Below are positions 8,620-16,838 of a stretch of DNA of 64,000 nt, in pieces. The notes beneath the pieces were generated by a model that saw only the letters and a list, made by a program, of their open reading frames with translations, was not told where the DNA came from and ran no database searches. This stretch comes from Micromonospora okii (GTDB lineage Bacteria; Actinomycetota; Actinomycetes; Mycobacteriales; Micromonosporaceae). Position 1 is the first letter of the stretch, and every line of letters starts with the position of its first letter. The stretch is from assembly GCF_020884795.1 (NCBI RefSeq), contig NZ_BBZF01000014.1, positions 344,953 to 408,952 of the forward strand, in the 5' to 3' direction. The translations under genes and the position numbers were made by a program.

Positions 8620-9855
8620 TCACGATCGAGAAGCCAGGATGTCGACCCGACGGGCGCACTGGGTCTCATCGTCGGCCGTCGCGGTGACCGGAAAGCTGGT
8701 CCCGTCGACGCACGTGTTGATCTCGCCCCTTCCCTCGGCCACGACGTTCGGCACGCCCTCCCCCCGGAGGAACTGGGCGACCGCCTCCGCGCGGTGCCTG
8801 GAGAGGTCGCGGTTGGCGCTGTCGTCGCCGCGCGGGTCGGCAAAGCCGATCACCTGCACCCGCGTCGTCGCGCCGGTCCGCAACGTCACCGCGAGTTCGG
8901 TGAGCAGCGGCGTGGCGGCCGGCCGGAGCACGACCTCGCCCGTGTCGAAGAGCGCGGCTGCCGGAAGGCTGTACCGCTGCGTTGCGGTGCCGTACCGCAC
9001 CACCGGATCCCCAACCCCGGTCACGGGCCCGGGCTGCGAGCCGGGATCCTCCGGGTTGCCGCCGAACGAGGCGGCTCGGACGTCGCAGTCACCCCCCTGG
9101 AACTCGCAGAACTCCTTCCACAGCCGGGTCAGCCACTGCACCTGAGCCGGCGTCGGCAACGGCTGACCGGCGGCGGGATGGCCGATGCCGACGAAGCTCA
9201 CCTCGATGCCGACGAACACGTCCCGTCGGAGTTCCTGCGCCGCCTCCGCCGAGCACGCGGCGGTCAGCGCGGCGATCTCGTCACCGCCGCCGAAATCCGA
9301 CTTCACCAGGCTGGCGCAGCCCGACGTGACCAAGCCGTCGGTGGCGACGACCAGGCGCTTGGTGCCCTCGCCCTGACGGAGCCAGTCGGCCGCAACGGCC
9401 ACGGGGCGCAGGATGTCGGTGCCCGGCGCGGCCGGGTTGGTCGTCCGGGCCGCGTCGAGCCAGTTCCCGAGGCACCCCTCGGCCTCCTGGCGGCGGTCCT
9501 TCTGGTTGTCCGGGTTGTCGTCGTCCTTCTTCCAGTCCGTCGACCGCTCGGAGGCGCTCCACGACAGGCCCGCCGTGGTGCCGCTGAACGGGGCCACGGC
9601 TACGGTGTCCCGCCCCTCGACCGCCCGTCGGATGAACTCGTCGAGGGCGTTGCGGTAGTCCGGCGCAGCGGGGCCGGTGGCCCGGGTCGAGTTGCTGACG
9701 TCGACCAGGAGTGCCGTCCGCCCGGTCGCCTCCCCGGGCTCGCCCATCCACTCGCAGGGCTTCGGGCCGCTTGGCGGCCGGCACCCGACCAGCGACGGTG
9801 CGGCCAGGACTGCGACGACCACCGGTACGAGCCATCGGCGTACCGCCGGCCTCAT
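8620..9855 (-). CDS. VWA- and OmpA-domain lipoprotein
   Basis: 411 residues. A signal peptide ends in the lipobox LVGC, so the mature protein is probably anchored outside the membrane. Residues 45-220 form a von Willebrand A domain with MIDAS residues DVSNS (D-x-S-x-S) and TDILRP, and VVATDG further on. The last 110 residues are OmpA-like (SLPAAALFDTGEVVLRP..VIGFADPRGDDSANRDLSRHRAEAV..RRVDI), a peptidoglycan-binding fold. Its ATG overlaps the TGA of the upstream gene (ATGA), so the two are translationally coupled. It could sense the wall or tether the complex to it. Confidence 0.88.
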   Translation of the reverse strand: MRPAVRRWLVPVVVAVLAAPSLVGCRPPSGPKPCEWMGEPGEATGRTALLVDVSNSTRATGPAAPDYRNALDEFIRRAVEGRDTVAVAPFSGTTAGLSWSASERSTDWKKDDDNPDNQKDRRQEAEGCLGNWLDAARTTNPAAPGTDILRPVAVAADWLRQGEGTKRLVVATDGLVTSGCASLVKSDFGGGDEIAALTAACSAEAAQELRRDVFVGIEVSFVGIGHPAAGQPLPTPAQVQWLTRLWKEFCEFQGGDCDVRAASFGGNPEDPGSQPGPVTGVGDPVVRYGTATQRYSLPAAALFDTGEVVLRPAATPLLTELAVTLRTGATTRVQVIGFADPRGDDSANRDLSRHRAEAVAQFLRGEGVPNVVAEGRGEINTCVDGTSFPVTATADDETQCARRVDILASRS

Positions 9856-10667
9856 GAGTCGTCACCACTTCCGACGGGCAGGCCCTGGCTGCGCCGGAAC
9901 GCGTGCAGCGCGGCCTCGTACGACTCGGCGAACTCGAACAGGCCCACGCGGGTGTGGCTCTTGGCGGCCCGGTCGAGCACGTCCGCCAGGTCGGTACGGG
10001 CCTGGTGGCGGGCGTTCTCCAACCCGGTCACCGACGCCGCGAACGGCTTGTCGGTCAGCTGCGCGGCGTACGGCAGGACCAGGTCGCCGACGTCCTGGCC
10101 GGTGAACCCGGTGAGGATCTCCCGCCAACGGGCCGCCGCCTCCTCCACGTTGTCCGCCCGCACCCGCATGAGCGAGTAGGCCAGCAGCACGTCGACCACC
10201 CGCGCGTCCGGCCGCACCCGCAGTTTCACCTGGCAGCGCAGTGAGACCCCGGCGTCGGTGAAGCAGAAATCGGCGGGCAGCGCCTCGACCATGGCCCGCT
10301 CCGCGTCGAGTGCCCGGTGCGGCGCGAAGGCCCGTCCCACCTGCCAGACCACGTCCCGCACCGCGCGGCGGACGCTCTCGGAGTGCCGGTCCGCGCGGGT
10401 CCTGAGGTCGTCGAGGTCGGTCACCGCGGCCGACCAGGTCGCCTCCACCTGCACCTGGAAGTCGTACGCCTCGCCCATCGCCGGGATCGCCAGCGGCGTC
10501 CCAGCGTCGATCGACTCGGTCAGCGGGGTGATCGGGACGCTGGCGGCCGGCGAAGTCGCGGGCTGCTCCGAACGTGCCTCCGAACGTGCCTCCGGACGTC
10601 CCCCGGTCAGCCGGTTCCAGAGTCGGCGCCAGAAGCCGGGCTTCCGGTCGGATTCGTACGTCGTCAT
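9852..10667 (-). CDS. hypothetical protein in the cyclase/VWA cluster
   Basis: 271 residues, no family recognised. The N-terminal 60 residues are polar and include a duplicated ARSE/EARSE segment encoded by short direct repeats at about 10570-10600. The remainder is mixed alpha/beta (AYDFQVQVEATWSAAVTDLD, LRCQVKLRVRP) then helical. The strand/helix spacing weakly recalls SPFH/band-7 proteins, but I would not assign it. The start ATG 10667 is five bases after the upstream stop, and the stop overlaps the VWA gene start, so it is an integral operon member. Confidence 0.75.
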   Translation of the reverse strand: MTTYESDRKPGFWRRLWNRLTGGRPEARSEARSEQPATSPAASVPITPLTESIDAGTPLAIPAMGEAYDFQVQVEATWSAAVTDLDDLRTRADRHSESVRRAVRDVVWQVGRAFAPHRALDAERAMVEALPADFCFTDAGVSLRCQVKLRVRPDARVVDVLLAYSLMRVRADNVEEAAARWREILTGFTGQDVGDLVLPYAAQLTDKPFAASVTGLENARHQARTDLADVLDRAAKSHTRVGLFEFAESYEAALHAFRRSQGLPVGSGDDS

Positions 10668-10672
10668 CGGCT

Positions 10673-12991
10673 TCAGTCCTCCGTGGGTCGGTCGATGAGT
10701 TCCTTCAGCAACAGGTCTTCGGGGCGGCGGCCGTGCCACAGCCGCAGGTGCCAGAGGCCACGCTTGCGCAGCCGCCGGTCGACCAGCGTCCTGCGCACCA
10801 GGCCGGAGAGCGCCTCGGAGAGGTCCTCGTGCGGGCCACCGGGGCGGTACGGCAGCTCCAGCCACTGCCGCATCAGGTCCCAGGCCGGGTACGCGGTCGT
10901 CGGGTCGGCGAGGGCGGCCTTCCACATCCGCACCAGCGCCGGCAGCCGTTCGGGTACGACGGTCGCGTCGACCAGGAGCTGCGGCCACTCCGGGCGGTCG
11001 CGGCCGAGCAGCCGGGCGAGGAAGAGGACCGCCCAGGTGGCGTGGGTCCTGACGTCCGCCGCGTCATCGGTCAACCAGGCGTCGACGTGGTCGAAGACCA
11101 GCTCCGCCGAGCCGGCCTCCTGGTAGATGCCCGCCACCGCACGGCCGACGCTCCGGTACGCCCGCTGTCGCGGATCGGCGGCGATGACCCGCAGGTCGCG
11201 CAGGGCCACATCCGGGATGGCCACGCCCAGCTCCGTGCCGTAGACCCTGGCTGCCGTGTCGTGCAACTCCGGGTCGTTGCTCGACACCCAGTCGCCGACC
11301 CGCCGGCGCACCCGGATGACGAATCGGTCGTTGCGGCCGACCTGTTCCAGCGCCCATGCCGCCGCCTGCCGGCGCATGCCGTTGGTGTCCAGCGCCCACG
11401 GCCGGATCAGGTCCGCCATGATCTTTTCGAAGTCGTACACGGCGAGCTTCCCCACGGCCTGCGCGGCGCGGAGCCTCATCGCGGGGCGACCGCTCGTGAC
11501 GACCCGGTCAAGCCAGTACAGCAGGACCTCCCGCGTCGTGTCGTAGTCGTTCCACGCGACATCGAGGAAGGCGTCCGAGAGCGCGGCGTTGCGCAGTTGG
11601 GCGCGGCGCGGCGACGCCTCCTTGCCGGCGCCGAGGTCGCCCAGCATGTCGGGATAGAAGAGCTTCTCCAAGCCGTCGTCGAAGACCGGCCGGGCGGGTG
11701 TGGAATCCGGTGCCTCGACGAGCCGCAGCATGCCGAGCAGTTGCTCGGCGGCGGAGAGCACGTCGACCAGCTCGATGCCGTCGAAGATCGCGTACGCCGT
11801 GCGCAGGGCCTGCCGTCGCGGGCCCCCGAAGGGGTCGGCGGCCGACGAGGCCACGAGCGCGTCCTCGAACGCCGCCCGGGCCACCGTCCGCCAGTCCGGC
11901 TCCAGGGCGGCCACCACCTCCTCGGCCGCCTTTCCCTGCCGCAGGCCCTCGACCAGGGCCCGGGCCAGTTTCACCACGCGGCCGGGACGGCGGTTGATCG
12001 CGAGGTACTCCGTGGTCGCCTCGTCGGTCAGCACCGTCCGCAGCGCGTCGGGAGGAAATCCGGGCAGCTCCGTCTCCAGGTAGCGTTCGAGCACCGCCGC
12101 CGGGTCCGGCCAGTCGTGGGTGACGGCGTACCGGCTGGTCTCGGCCTCACCCGCCGACGGCCCGAGCAGCACGACGTACCCACGGCCGCCGTGCCCCACC
12201 ACTGTGCGGTAGGCCTCCACGGTCGACTCGTCGGCGAGATCCGCACCGTCGCGGACTTCGAGGACCAGACCCCAGCCGGCTGGAAAGATCGCCTCGGACT
12301 GGGACAGCACCTCACCCGCGACGACACCGTCGGGCATCACCAGCCCGCCGACCGCGACGATCCGCCCCTCGGCGTACATCCGCTCCAGGAGGGCGTGACC
12401 CACGCCCCGCCGGCCGCTGCCGTCGGGGCCCCGGACGATCACCAGCCCTTCGGTACGAAGCGTGGCGAGAGCCGATGGGAAGTTCGGCCCTTGCACATAC
12501 CGTCGGCGCTGTTGCTGCAGGTCGACGTCCGTCAGCTCGTAGCGGGTGAGGGTGATCTGCTGGCCGCCCAGCTTGACCTGGACCGAGACCGCGTTCGTCC
12601 CGAAGGCCGCCGGGCCGTCGACCGTGTGCACGCGCGTGCGGTACTGGTCACCCCGCTGGAGGTTGAAGGCCTCCGCCGGGGACTCCGCCTCGTCGGGCGT
12701 CTTGCCCGACGACGGCTTGCCCAACTGCTGCTTGGGCAGCCACTCGTGCAACGTCTCCGGCCTACGGCTGTCGGCCGCACCCGGGCCGCCGTCGGCGACG
12801 TCCTTCCGGGCCGCCGCCTGCTCCTGCGGCGTCGGGTCCACCGGCGCGTCGGACGACGCCCCGGGACGGTCGTCGCCGTCCGCCGGGTCGGCGGTTCCGA
12901 TCTCGTCCGCCGACGGGGCTACGTCGGCCACGCCGGCCTCCGGCGGCGGCGCCGCGACGCCGACCTGGTCGAGGTCGTCATCGCCGGTCAT
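10673..12991 (-). CDS. degenerate P-loop protein with helical-repeat C-terminus
   Basis: 772 residues. Residues 1-100 are acidic and disordered. Around residue 190 a strand-loop LVIVRGPDGSGRRGVGHALL resembles a Walker A loop whose Lys-Ser/Thr is replaced by Arg-Arg, and GYVVLLGPSAG follows about 85 residues on; nucleotide hydrolysis is therefore doubtful. The last 400 residues are alpha-helical with HEAT/ARM-like character (AMRLRAAQAVGKLAV, GMRRQAAAWALEQVG). This architecture recalls STAND-type scaffolds of conflict systems. ATG 12991 overlaps the cyclase gene by 14 bases. I do not recognise a named family. Confidence 0.8.
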   Translation of the reverse strand: MTGDDDLDQVGVAAPPPEAGVADVAPSADEIGTADPADGDDRPGASSDAPVDPTPQEQAAARKDVADGGPGAADSRRPETLHEWLPKQQLGKPSSGKTPDEAESPAEAFNLQRGDQYRTRVHTVDGPAAFGTNAVSVQVKLGGQQITLTRYELTDVDLQQQRRRYVQGPNFPSALATLRTEGLVIVRGPDGSGRRGVGHALLERMYAEGRIVAVGGLVMPDGVVAGEVLSQSEAIFPAGWGLVLEVRDGADLADESTVEAYRTVVGHGGRGYVVLLGPSAGEAETSRYAVTHDWPDPAAVLERYLETELPGFPPDALRTVLTDEATTEYLAINRRPGRVVKLARALVEGLRQGKAAEEVVAALEPDWRTVARAAFEDALVASSAADPFGGPRRQALRTAYAIFDGIELVDVLSAAEQLLGMLRLVEAPDSTPARPVFDDGLEKLFYPDMLGDLGAGKEASPRRAQLRNAALSDAFLDVAWNDYDTTREVLLYWLDRVVTSGRPAMRLRAAQAVGKLAVYDFEKIMADLIRPWALDTNGMRRQAAAWALEQVGRNDRFVIRVRRRVGDWVSSNDPELHDTAARVYGTELGVAIPDVALRDLRVIAADPRQRAYRSVGRAVAGIYQEAGSAELVFDHVDAWLTDDAADVRTHATWAVLFLARLLGRDRPEWPQLLVDATVVPERLPALVRMWKAALADPTTAYPAWDLMRQWLELPYRPGGPHEDLSEALSGLVRRTLVDRRLRKRGLWHLRLWHGRRPEDLLLKELIDRPTED

Positions 12992-13808
12992 GCCGCGCCC
13001 CGTAGTGGTGGGAGGTGGCGTTCCTGCCGACGGCGAAACCGCCCTGGACGACGCCGACGGAGATGTCGTACGTGTCGCCCGCGCCTCGCCCGTCCGCGCC
13101 CCGTTCGACCTCTTCAGGGGTGGCCGTGGCACGGTCGGGGCCCGGGGGGCTGGTAGAGGCGGTGGGGCTGGGCGGTTCGGTGGGGCCGGTGGGGTTCGTG
13201 CCCGCGTCGACCGTGGCCGTATCCCCCGGCAGCTCGACGCCCCACAGCCGGATCCACGCCGGCTCCAGGTAGTCTTTGTCCGCCGCGACGACCCGCCGGT
13301 AGGCGCGCGGCAGCAGCGCCGGGTCGCCGTCCCGCACCGACGTCCGGTACACGTGGTCGGCGAGCACGAGACCGAGGAACGCCTCCGGCGCGGCGGCCAT
13401 CGCCCGGCGCAGCGGTGCGATGTCCCGGATCCGCGCCGCCTCAACCAGCGCCGGGCCGCCCATCAGGTCGTCCTCCTCGACCACGACGTCGCCGTGCGTG
13501 ACAGCCATCCGGATCCGGAGTTGCGCCTCCGGCAGCAGCCCGGCGTTGGACCTGCGCAGCTCCCGGTCGACCCGGGGCGGGAACTCCCCGATGATCTCTT
13601 CCTTGCTGACCACCGAGGGCACGACGATGGTCATGCTGTCGCCGTCCTTGCGGACCAACCACTGGCTTCCGAGCGGGCACTCCTTCAACGCCGCCGCCAC
13701 CGTGGCACGCAGGTCGCCGGCGAGCCGCCGGTGCCGCCAGGATCCACCGGCGCTCGAATTCGCGATGTCGATTGAGATAACCGAGTACGAATGGGCTGGA
13801 AGGTACAT
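12978..13808 (-). CDS. class III nucleotidyl cyclase-like protein (PycC-like candidate)
   Basis: 276 residues. The catalytic-fold motifs are visible: first metal Asp in SYSVISIDIANSS (D14), second in VRKDGDSMTIVVP (D57), then RIRMAVTHGDVVVEE and GPALVEAARIRDI. The usual Asn-x3-Arg transition-state pair is incomplete (no Asn before EAAR), so substrate and activity are uncertain. Residues 200-235 are a Pro/Thr linker, and the C-terminus is a Gly/His-rich tag (SVGVVQGGFAVGRNATSHH) like tails in actinobacterial conflict proteins. GGGAGAAG precedes ATG 13808. Neighbours are a PycTM-like membrane protein and a cNMP-binding regulator, which supports a second-messenger role. Confidence 0.82.
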   Translation of the reverse strand: MYLPAHSYSVISIDIANSSAGGSWRHRRLAGDLRATVAAALKECPLGSQWLVRKDGDSMTIVVPSVVSKEEIIGEFPPRVDRELRRSNAGLLPEAQLRIRMAVTHGDVVVEEDDLMGGPALVEAARIRDIAPLRRAMAAAPEAFLGLVLADHVYRTSVRDGDPALLPRAYRRVVAADKDYLEPAWIRLWGVELPGDTATVDAGTNPTGPTEPPSPTASTSPPGPDRATATPEEVERGADGRGAGDTYDISVGVVQGGFAVGRNATSHHYGARHDRR

Positions 13809-13897
13809 CCGTTACTTCTCCCATCTCTGGTGAGGCGCGGATCGGTGGCGATCGGCGCTCGCCACGTGGTCAATTGAGCTACGAGAGTCGGCGTGCC

Positions 13898-14374
13898 TCA
13901 GAGAGCGAGTGCCGCCAGGCTCACGAACGACAGGCACAGGCACGCCAGGCCCACCCTGACGAAGCGGTACTTGACGATCACGATCTGGCTGGTCCAGTGG
14001 AGTTCGCTGATCAGGCCGACCAGCGGTTGAGTGGCGGCGTGTCGCAGAGCAGCGGTCAACTCCTGGCGGTCGACCGCGCCGACGTGACCGAAGAAGGCCA
14101 CCTGGTCGACGTCGCGGTCGCCACGCAACCGGGGGTAGAGGGCCAGCAGCATGCTCACGGTGCCGACGATCCACAGGGTGCCCGCCGCCCACCAGCACCA
14201 GGTGTCGACCGGCGCGAGGGGCTGCCGTGATCCGGCTTCCCCGAGTACGAAGCCGACGGCGGCACCGACCGCCGTCCCTCCGATGGCCAGCCCGTGAACG
14301 GCCTTGCCGTCCGCCCTGTCGATCTCTTCTCGGTTGTGCGCGAGGAGACGCTCTGCGAGTCGCTGCTCTTCCAT
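13898..14374 (-). CDS. PycTM-like small membrane effector (DUF5706-like)
   Basis: 158 residues. The N-terminal helix carries REEIDRADGKAVHGL, matching the I-x-x-A-D-x-K-A signature that precedes the first membrane helix in Pycsar effector proteins. Hydrophobic helices at about 27-45, 60-80 and 141-157 follow, with a KYRFVR basic motif just before the last one, also typical. In Pycsar such proteins sit beside a cyclase and permeabilise the membrane when the cyclic pyrimidine signal binds. Here the cyclase starts 89 bases downstream. ATG 14374 is chosen; an upstream ATG at 14425 adds 17 residues without conserved character. Assignment rests on motif recognition, not alignment. Confidence 0.75.
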   Translation of the reverse strand: MEEQRLAERLLAHNREEIDRADGKAVHGLAIGGTAVGAAVGFVLGEAGSRQPLAPVDTWCWWAAGTLWIVGTVSMLLALYPRLRGDRDVDQVAFFGHVGAVDRQELTAALRHAATQPLVGLISELHWTSQIVIVKYRFVRVGLACLCLSFVSLAALAL

Positions 14375-14428
14375 ACTGGACAGGGTCCACCTCTTTAGGG
14401 CGGGGATCGACGGCCCCGGACACACCCC

Positions 14429-15106
14429 CTATGCGTCATCCGACATAGAGTCGACGAGGGATCGCAGGACCGGCACCTGCACCAGGACGATGCGCTGTCG
14501 GCTCGTTCGGACGAGCCTGCGGTCCCGCAGCATGCGCAGCGTGCGGGCCACCACCTCGCGCGACGTCGCTGCCGCCTTGGCCAACTCCTGTTGCGTCAGG
14601 GGCAGGTCGATGACGACCCCGTCGGGCGTGCGCAGGCCCTGCCGCTCGGCGAGGTCGAGCAACAGCGCGGCGACCCTGCCCGAACTCGACGTAGAGACGT
14701 ATCGCAGGCGCTCGGCGTCGGACTCCCGCAGGCGGGTGGTGACGTGTTGGAGCATCGCGAACATCGCCCCCGGAAAGGCCTGAAGGTGCTGGAGGAACTG
14801 CTGCTCCGGGATGATTCGCGCGCAGACCGGCACGAGAGCCGTGACCGTCGCCGAGCGGGGCCGGTCGTCGATCGCGGAGAGTTCACCGAGGATGTCGTCC
14901 GGTCCCCTGATCGCCAGCAGCACCTCGTCTCCCCGGCGGGACTGGGCGGAGACCTTGGCCCAACCGGAAAGAAGCAGGGCCACGTGGTGGGTGGGCTCAC
15001 CCTGATGGAAGAGGGTGGCCCGGCTCGCGTACCGATGCTCGGCTCCGAGCGCAAGAAGGCCCTTCGCCTCATCGGTGGAAACAAGATCCAAAAACGGACG
15101 TGTCAT
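14429..15106 (-). CDS. Crp/Fnr family cyclic-nucleotide-binding regulator
   Basis: 225 residues, normal length for the family. The cNMP-binding beta roll has a good phosphate-binding cassette GELSAIDDRPRSATV (Glu and Arg that contact the ribose and phosphate are present). The C-terminal HTH_Crp reads LTQQELAKAAATSREVVART. ATG 15106 (after a GGGGGG tract) gives the standard length; ATG 15157 is an alternative. It is the first gene of the minus-strand cluster, 54 bases before the PycTM-like gene, so it probably couples cyclic-nucleotide level to expression of the system (inference). Confidence 0.88.
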   Translation of the reverse strand: MTRPFLDLVSTDEAKGLLALGAEHRYASRATLFHQGEPTHHVALLLSGWAKVSAQSRRGDEVLLAIRGPDDILGELSAIDDRPRSATVTALVPVCARIIPEQQFLQHLQAFPGAMFAMLQHVTTRLRESDAERLRYVSTSSSGRVAALLLDLAERQGLRTPDGVVIDLPLTQQELAKAAATSREVVARTLRMLRDRRLVRTSRQRIVLVQVPVLRSLVDSMSDDA

Positions 15107-16075
15107 CGCCCCCCCATTCGACGACCACGCCCCTCCGGGAATGTGATCATGCGACATCGCTCCACTTCGTCCATTGGAGAGCGAAGTGTAGCGACGTGGT
15201 GATCGTCGCCACATCCTCGTAGCCGTCGGCTCTCGGATACACCCAGGGAAGGGATGAAGGCTCTATGGCACCCAGCGGTGTCCGCCCGGACACTCACGAT
15301 CACCATCGGGCCATTCCCGAATGCTCGGATCAGATAGCGGAAGTGTCAGGACGCTGACATTTGCGCCCCGAGGCATCCCATCGAGCCAGGTGTAAGGCTG
15401 TCTATCTAGCGCCACGTGGCAGACAGCCACACCGAGCGATCTTGGTGGTTCCGTAGGGACAACTTCCGTTGTGGGGACCGAGTACCGGCGAGCACCTGCC
15501 ACCCAGGCCGGTGCTGACCCGCTCAGCGATACTGCGCCTTCCAACCGCTTCCGATGCGCGGACCGCCACTGCCGGGGGCGCCGACAGACAGTCTGGGACG
15601 GGGAGTTCGTCGCCCTCAACGTCGCCTGACGCAGCTCACCGACGCGGAGGCCAGGACTCAGCTCAGACACAGGTTCCTCACCCAGCCCTGCGCCGTTCGC
15701 GCATCCGCCGGCCTGCAAGCGGTGCGGCGGCGCCCAAGTCGACCTTCGCCGCAGCAAGGCTCAGGGCTGGTACTGGCGCTGCTACGCACCAAATCCCCAA
15801 CCGAAGCCGAACAGCAAGCCGGATCGGTGCGGCTGGACCAGCCAAGTGGACGCTGGGCGGCGCCTCAATGGTAGTAGGCAGCCAGCCGGGAAGGTACGCA
15901 GCCGCGCCCAGTGAGCGCCCCTGGTCAGCGCCTGCCCAATCCACCCAGAGCCAGATGCCTCGCGACCCCTCGACCACCGAAACTGCAAGATCCTCGGATC
16001 ACCAGCCTCAAGCCTTGGCACCCAACGTCGACAAAGGCGCTCGGCGAGGCGAAGAAAATTTTCCGAACACAGGCA
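15107..16075. other. gene-poor spacer between two conflict modules
   Basis: About 970 bases with mixed, lower-GC composition and no intact gene I can support. It must hold the Crp-gene promoter (near 15130-15250) and the Nudix promoter (near 16040-16080). It also contains a start-less zinc-ribbon-like reading frame (15630-15914) described separately. Confidence 0.55.
15630..15914 (+). pseudogene. zinc-ribbon-like relic without start codon
   Basis: The open frame between the TGA at 15627 and the TGA at 15912 has no ATG or GTG before its recognisable part. From 15714 it reads CKRCGGAQVDLRR, then GWYWRCY and PDRCGWTS, giving a Cys-x2-Cys...Cys...Cys zinc-ribbon pattern with ordinary residue composition, unlike the shadow frames around it. 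It may be the remains of a small DNA-binding protein, or a gene whose start is non-standard or was lost. Confidence 0.35.
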
Positions 16076-16098
16076 CTTCTTGTCGATCAGACAAGAAG
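16076..16098. promoter_or_regulatory. perfect 9+5+9 inverted-repeat operator
   Basis: Arms CTTCTTGTC and GACAAGAAG are exact inverted repeats around the spacer GATCA. The site ends six bases before an in-frame GTG (16104) and 15 before the ATG (16113) of the Nudix/winged-helix gene. Since Nudix proteins with this C-terminal domain include the NrtR repressors, autorepression is the simplest reading. Confidence 0.75.
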
Positions 16099-16112
16099 GT
16101 AGCGTGAGTGGT

Positions 16113-16838
16113 ATGCGAGATCTATGGCAGTCATCAAGCGTGCTGCTCACGGTGGACCTGGTGATCCTGACCCTGCGCGAGGACCGTCTCCATGTTCTGC
16201 TGGTGGAGCGCGGTCACGAGCCGCACCAGGGGGCGTTCTCCCTGCCCGGCGGCTTCCTCCGGGACCGCTCGGAGGACATCCTGGCCGCGGCGGCGAGGGA
16301 ATTGTCCGAGGAGGCCGGTCTCGACGCCGGGACGCTGCACCTCGAGCAACTCGCGGTGTATGGCGACCCGGGCCGTGACCCACGTGGTCGGGTTGTCTCC
16401 GTGGCCCACCTGGCGATCGCTCCCCGGCTTCCAGAACCAGTGGCGGGTACAGATGCTGCAGACGCCCGCTGGACACCGGTCGACCAGGTGCTCGACACCT
16501 CCCTTCCCCTCGCCTTCGACCATCTGCGGATCGTGATCGACGGGGTAGAACGCGCCTGCGCCAAGTTGGAGAGCACCGCCCTCGCCACCGCTTTTTGCGG
16601 ACCGACCTTCACCCTTTCCGAGCTGCAACGGGTCTACGAAGCCGTGTGGGACACCCGCCTCGACGCCCGCAATTTCTACCGCAAGGTGCAGGGAGTACGC
16701 GGTTTCGTTATTCCGGCGGGACCCACCAGGAAGACAGAAGGCGGGCGACCGGCCCGGCTTTTCCGTGCCGGTCCTACCACTGTCCTGTATCCACCCATGG
16801 TCCGCCCGGACCGGACTGAACGAGGAGAAGACCAGTGA
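16113..16838 (+). CDS. Nudix protein with C-terminal winged helix (NrtR-like)
   Basis: 241 residues. The Nudix region has GGFLRDRSEDILAAAAREL then SEEAGL; relative to the canonical box there is one extra residue between Gly and the first Glu, which may weaken catalysis. The last 90 residues (FTLSELQRVYEAVWDTRL, DARNFYRKV, GRPARLFRA) match the winged-helix of NrtR/ADP-ribose-sensing regulators. ATG 16113 is used; GTG 16104, four bases after GAAGG, is possible. Its TGA overlaps the next start (GTGA). In this context it could sense NAD- or ADP-ribose-type nucleotides and repress the operon through the 16076 operator. Confidence 0.85.
   Translation: MRDLWQSSSVLLTVDLVILTLREDRLHVLLVERGHEPHQGAFSLPGGFLRDRSEDILAAAARELSEEAGLDAGTLHLEQLAVYGDPGRDPRGRVVSVAHLAIAPRLPEPVAGTDAADARWTPVDQVLDTSLPLAFDHLRIVIDGVERACAKLESTALATAFCGPTFTLSELQRVYEAVWDTRLDARNFYRKVQGVRGFVIPAGPTRKTEGGRPARLFRAGPTTVLYPPMVRPDRTERGEDQ

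Noticed and set aside
15143..15159. Crp-type operator (TGTGA-N6-like) before the Crp gene
   Set aside because: Only four bases of each arm are complementary; does not meet the TGTGA-N6-TCACA consensus.
15263..15757. Minus-strand ORF in the spacer after the Crp gene
   Set aside because: Its composition is partly plausible near the end, but there is no domain, no ribosome site, and it overlaps the zinc-ribbon-like frame.
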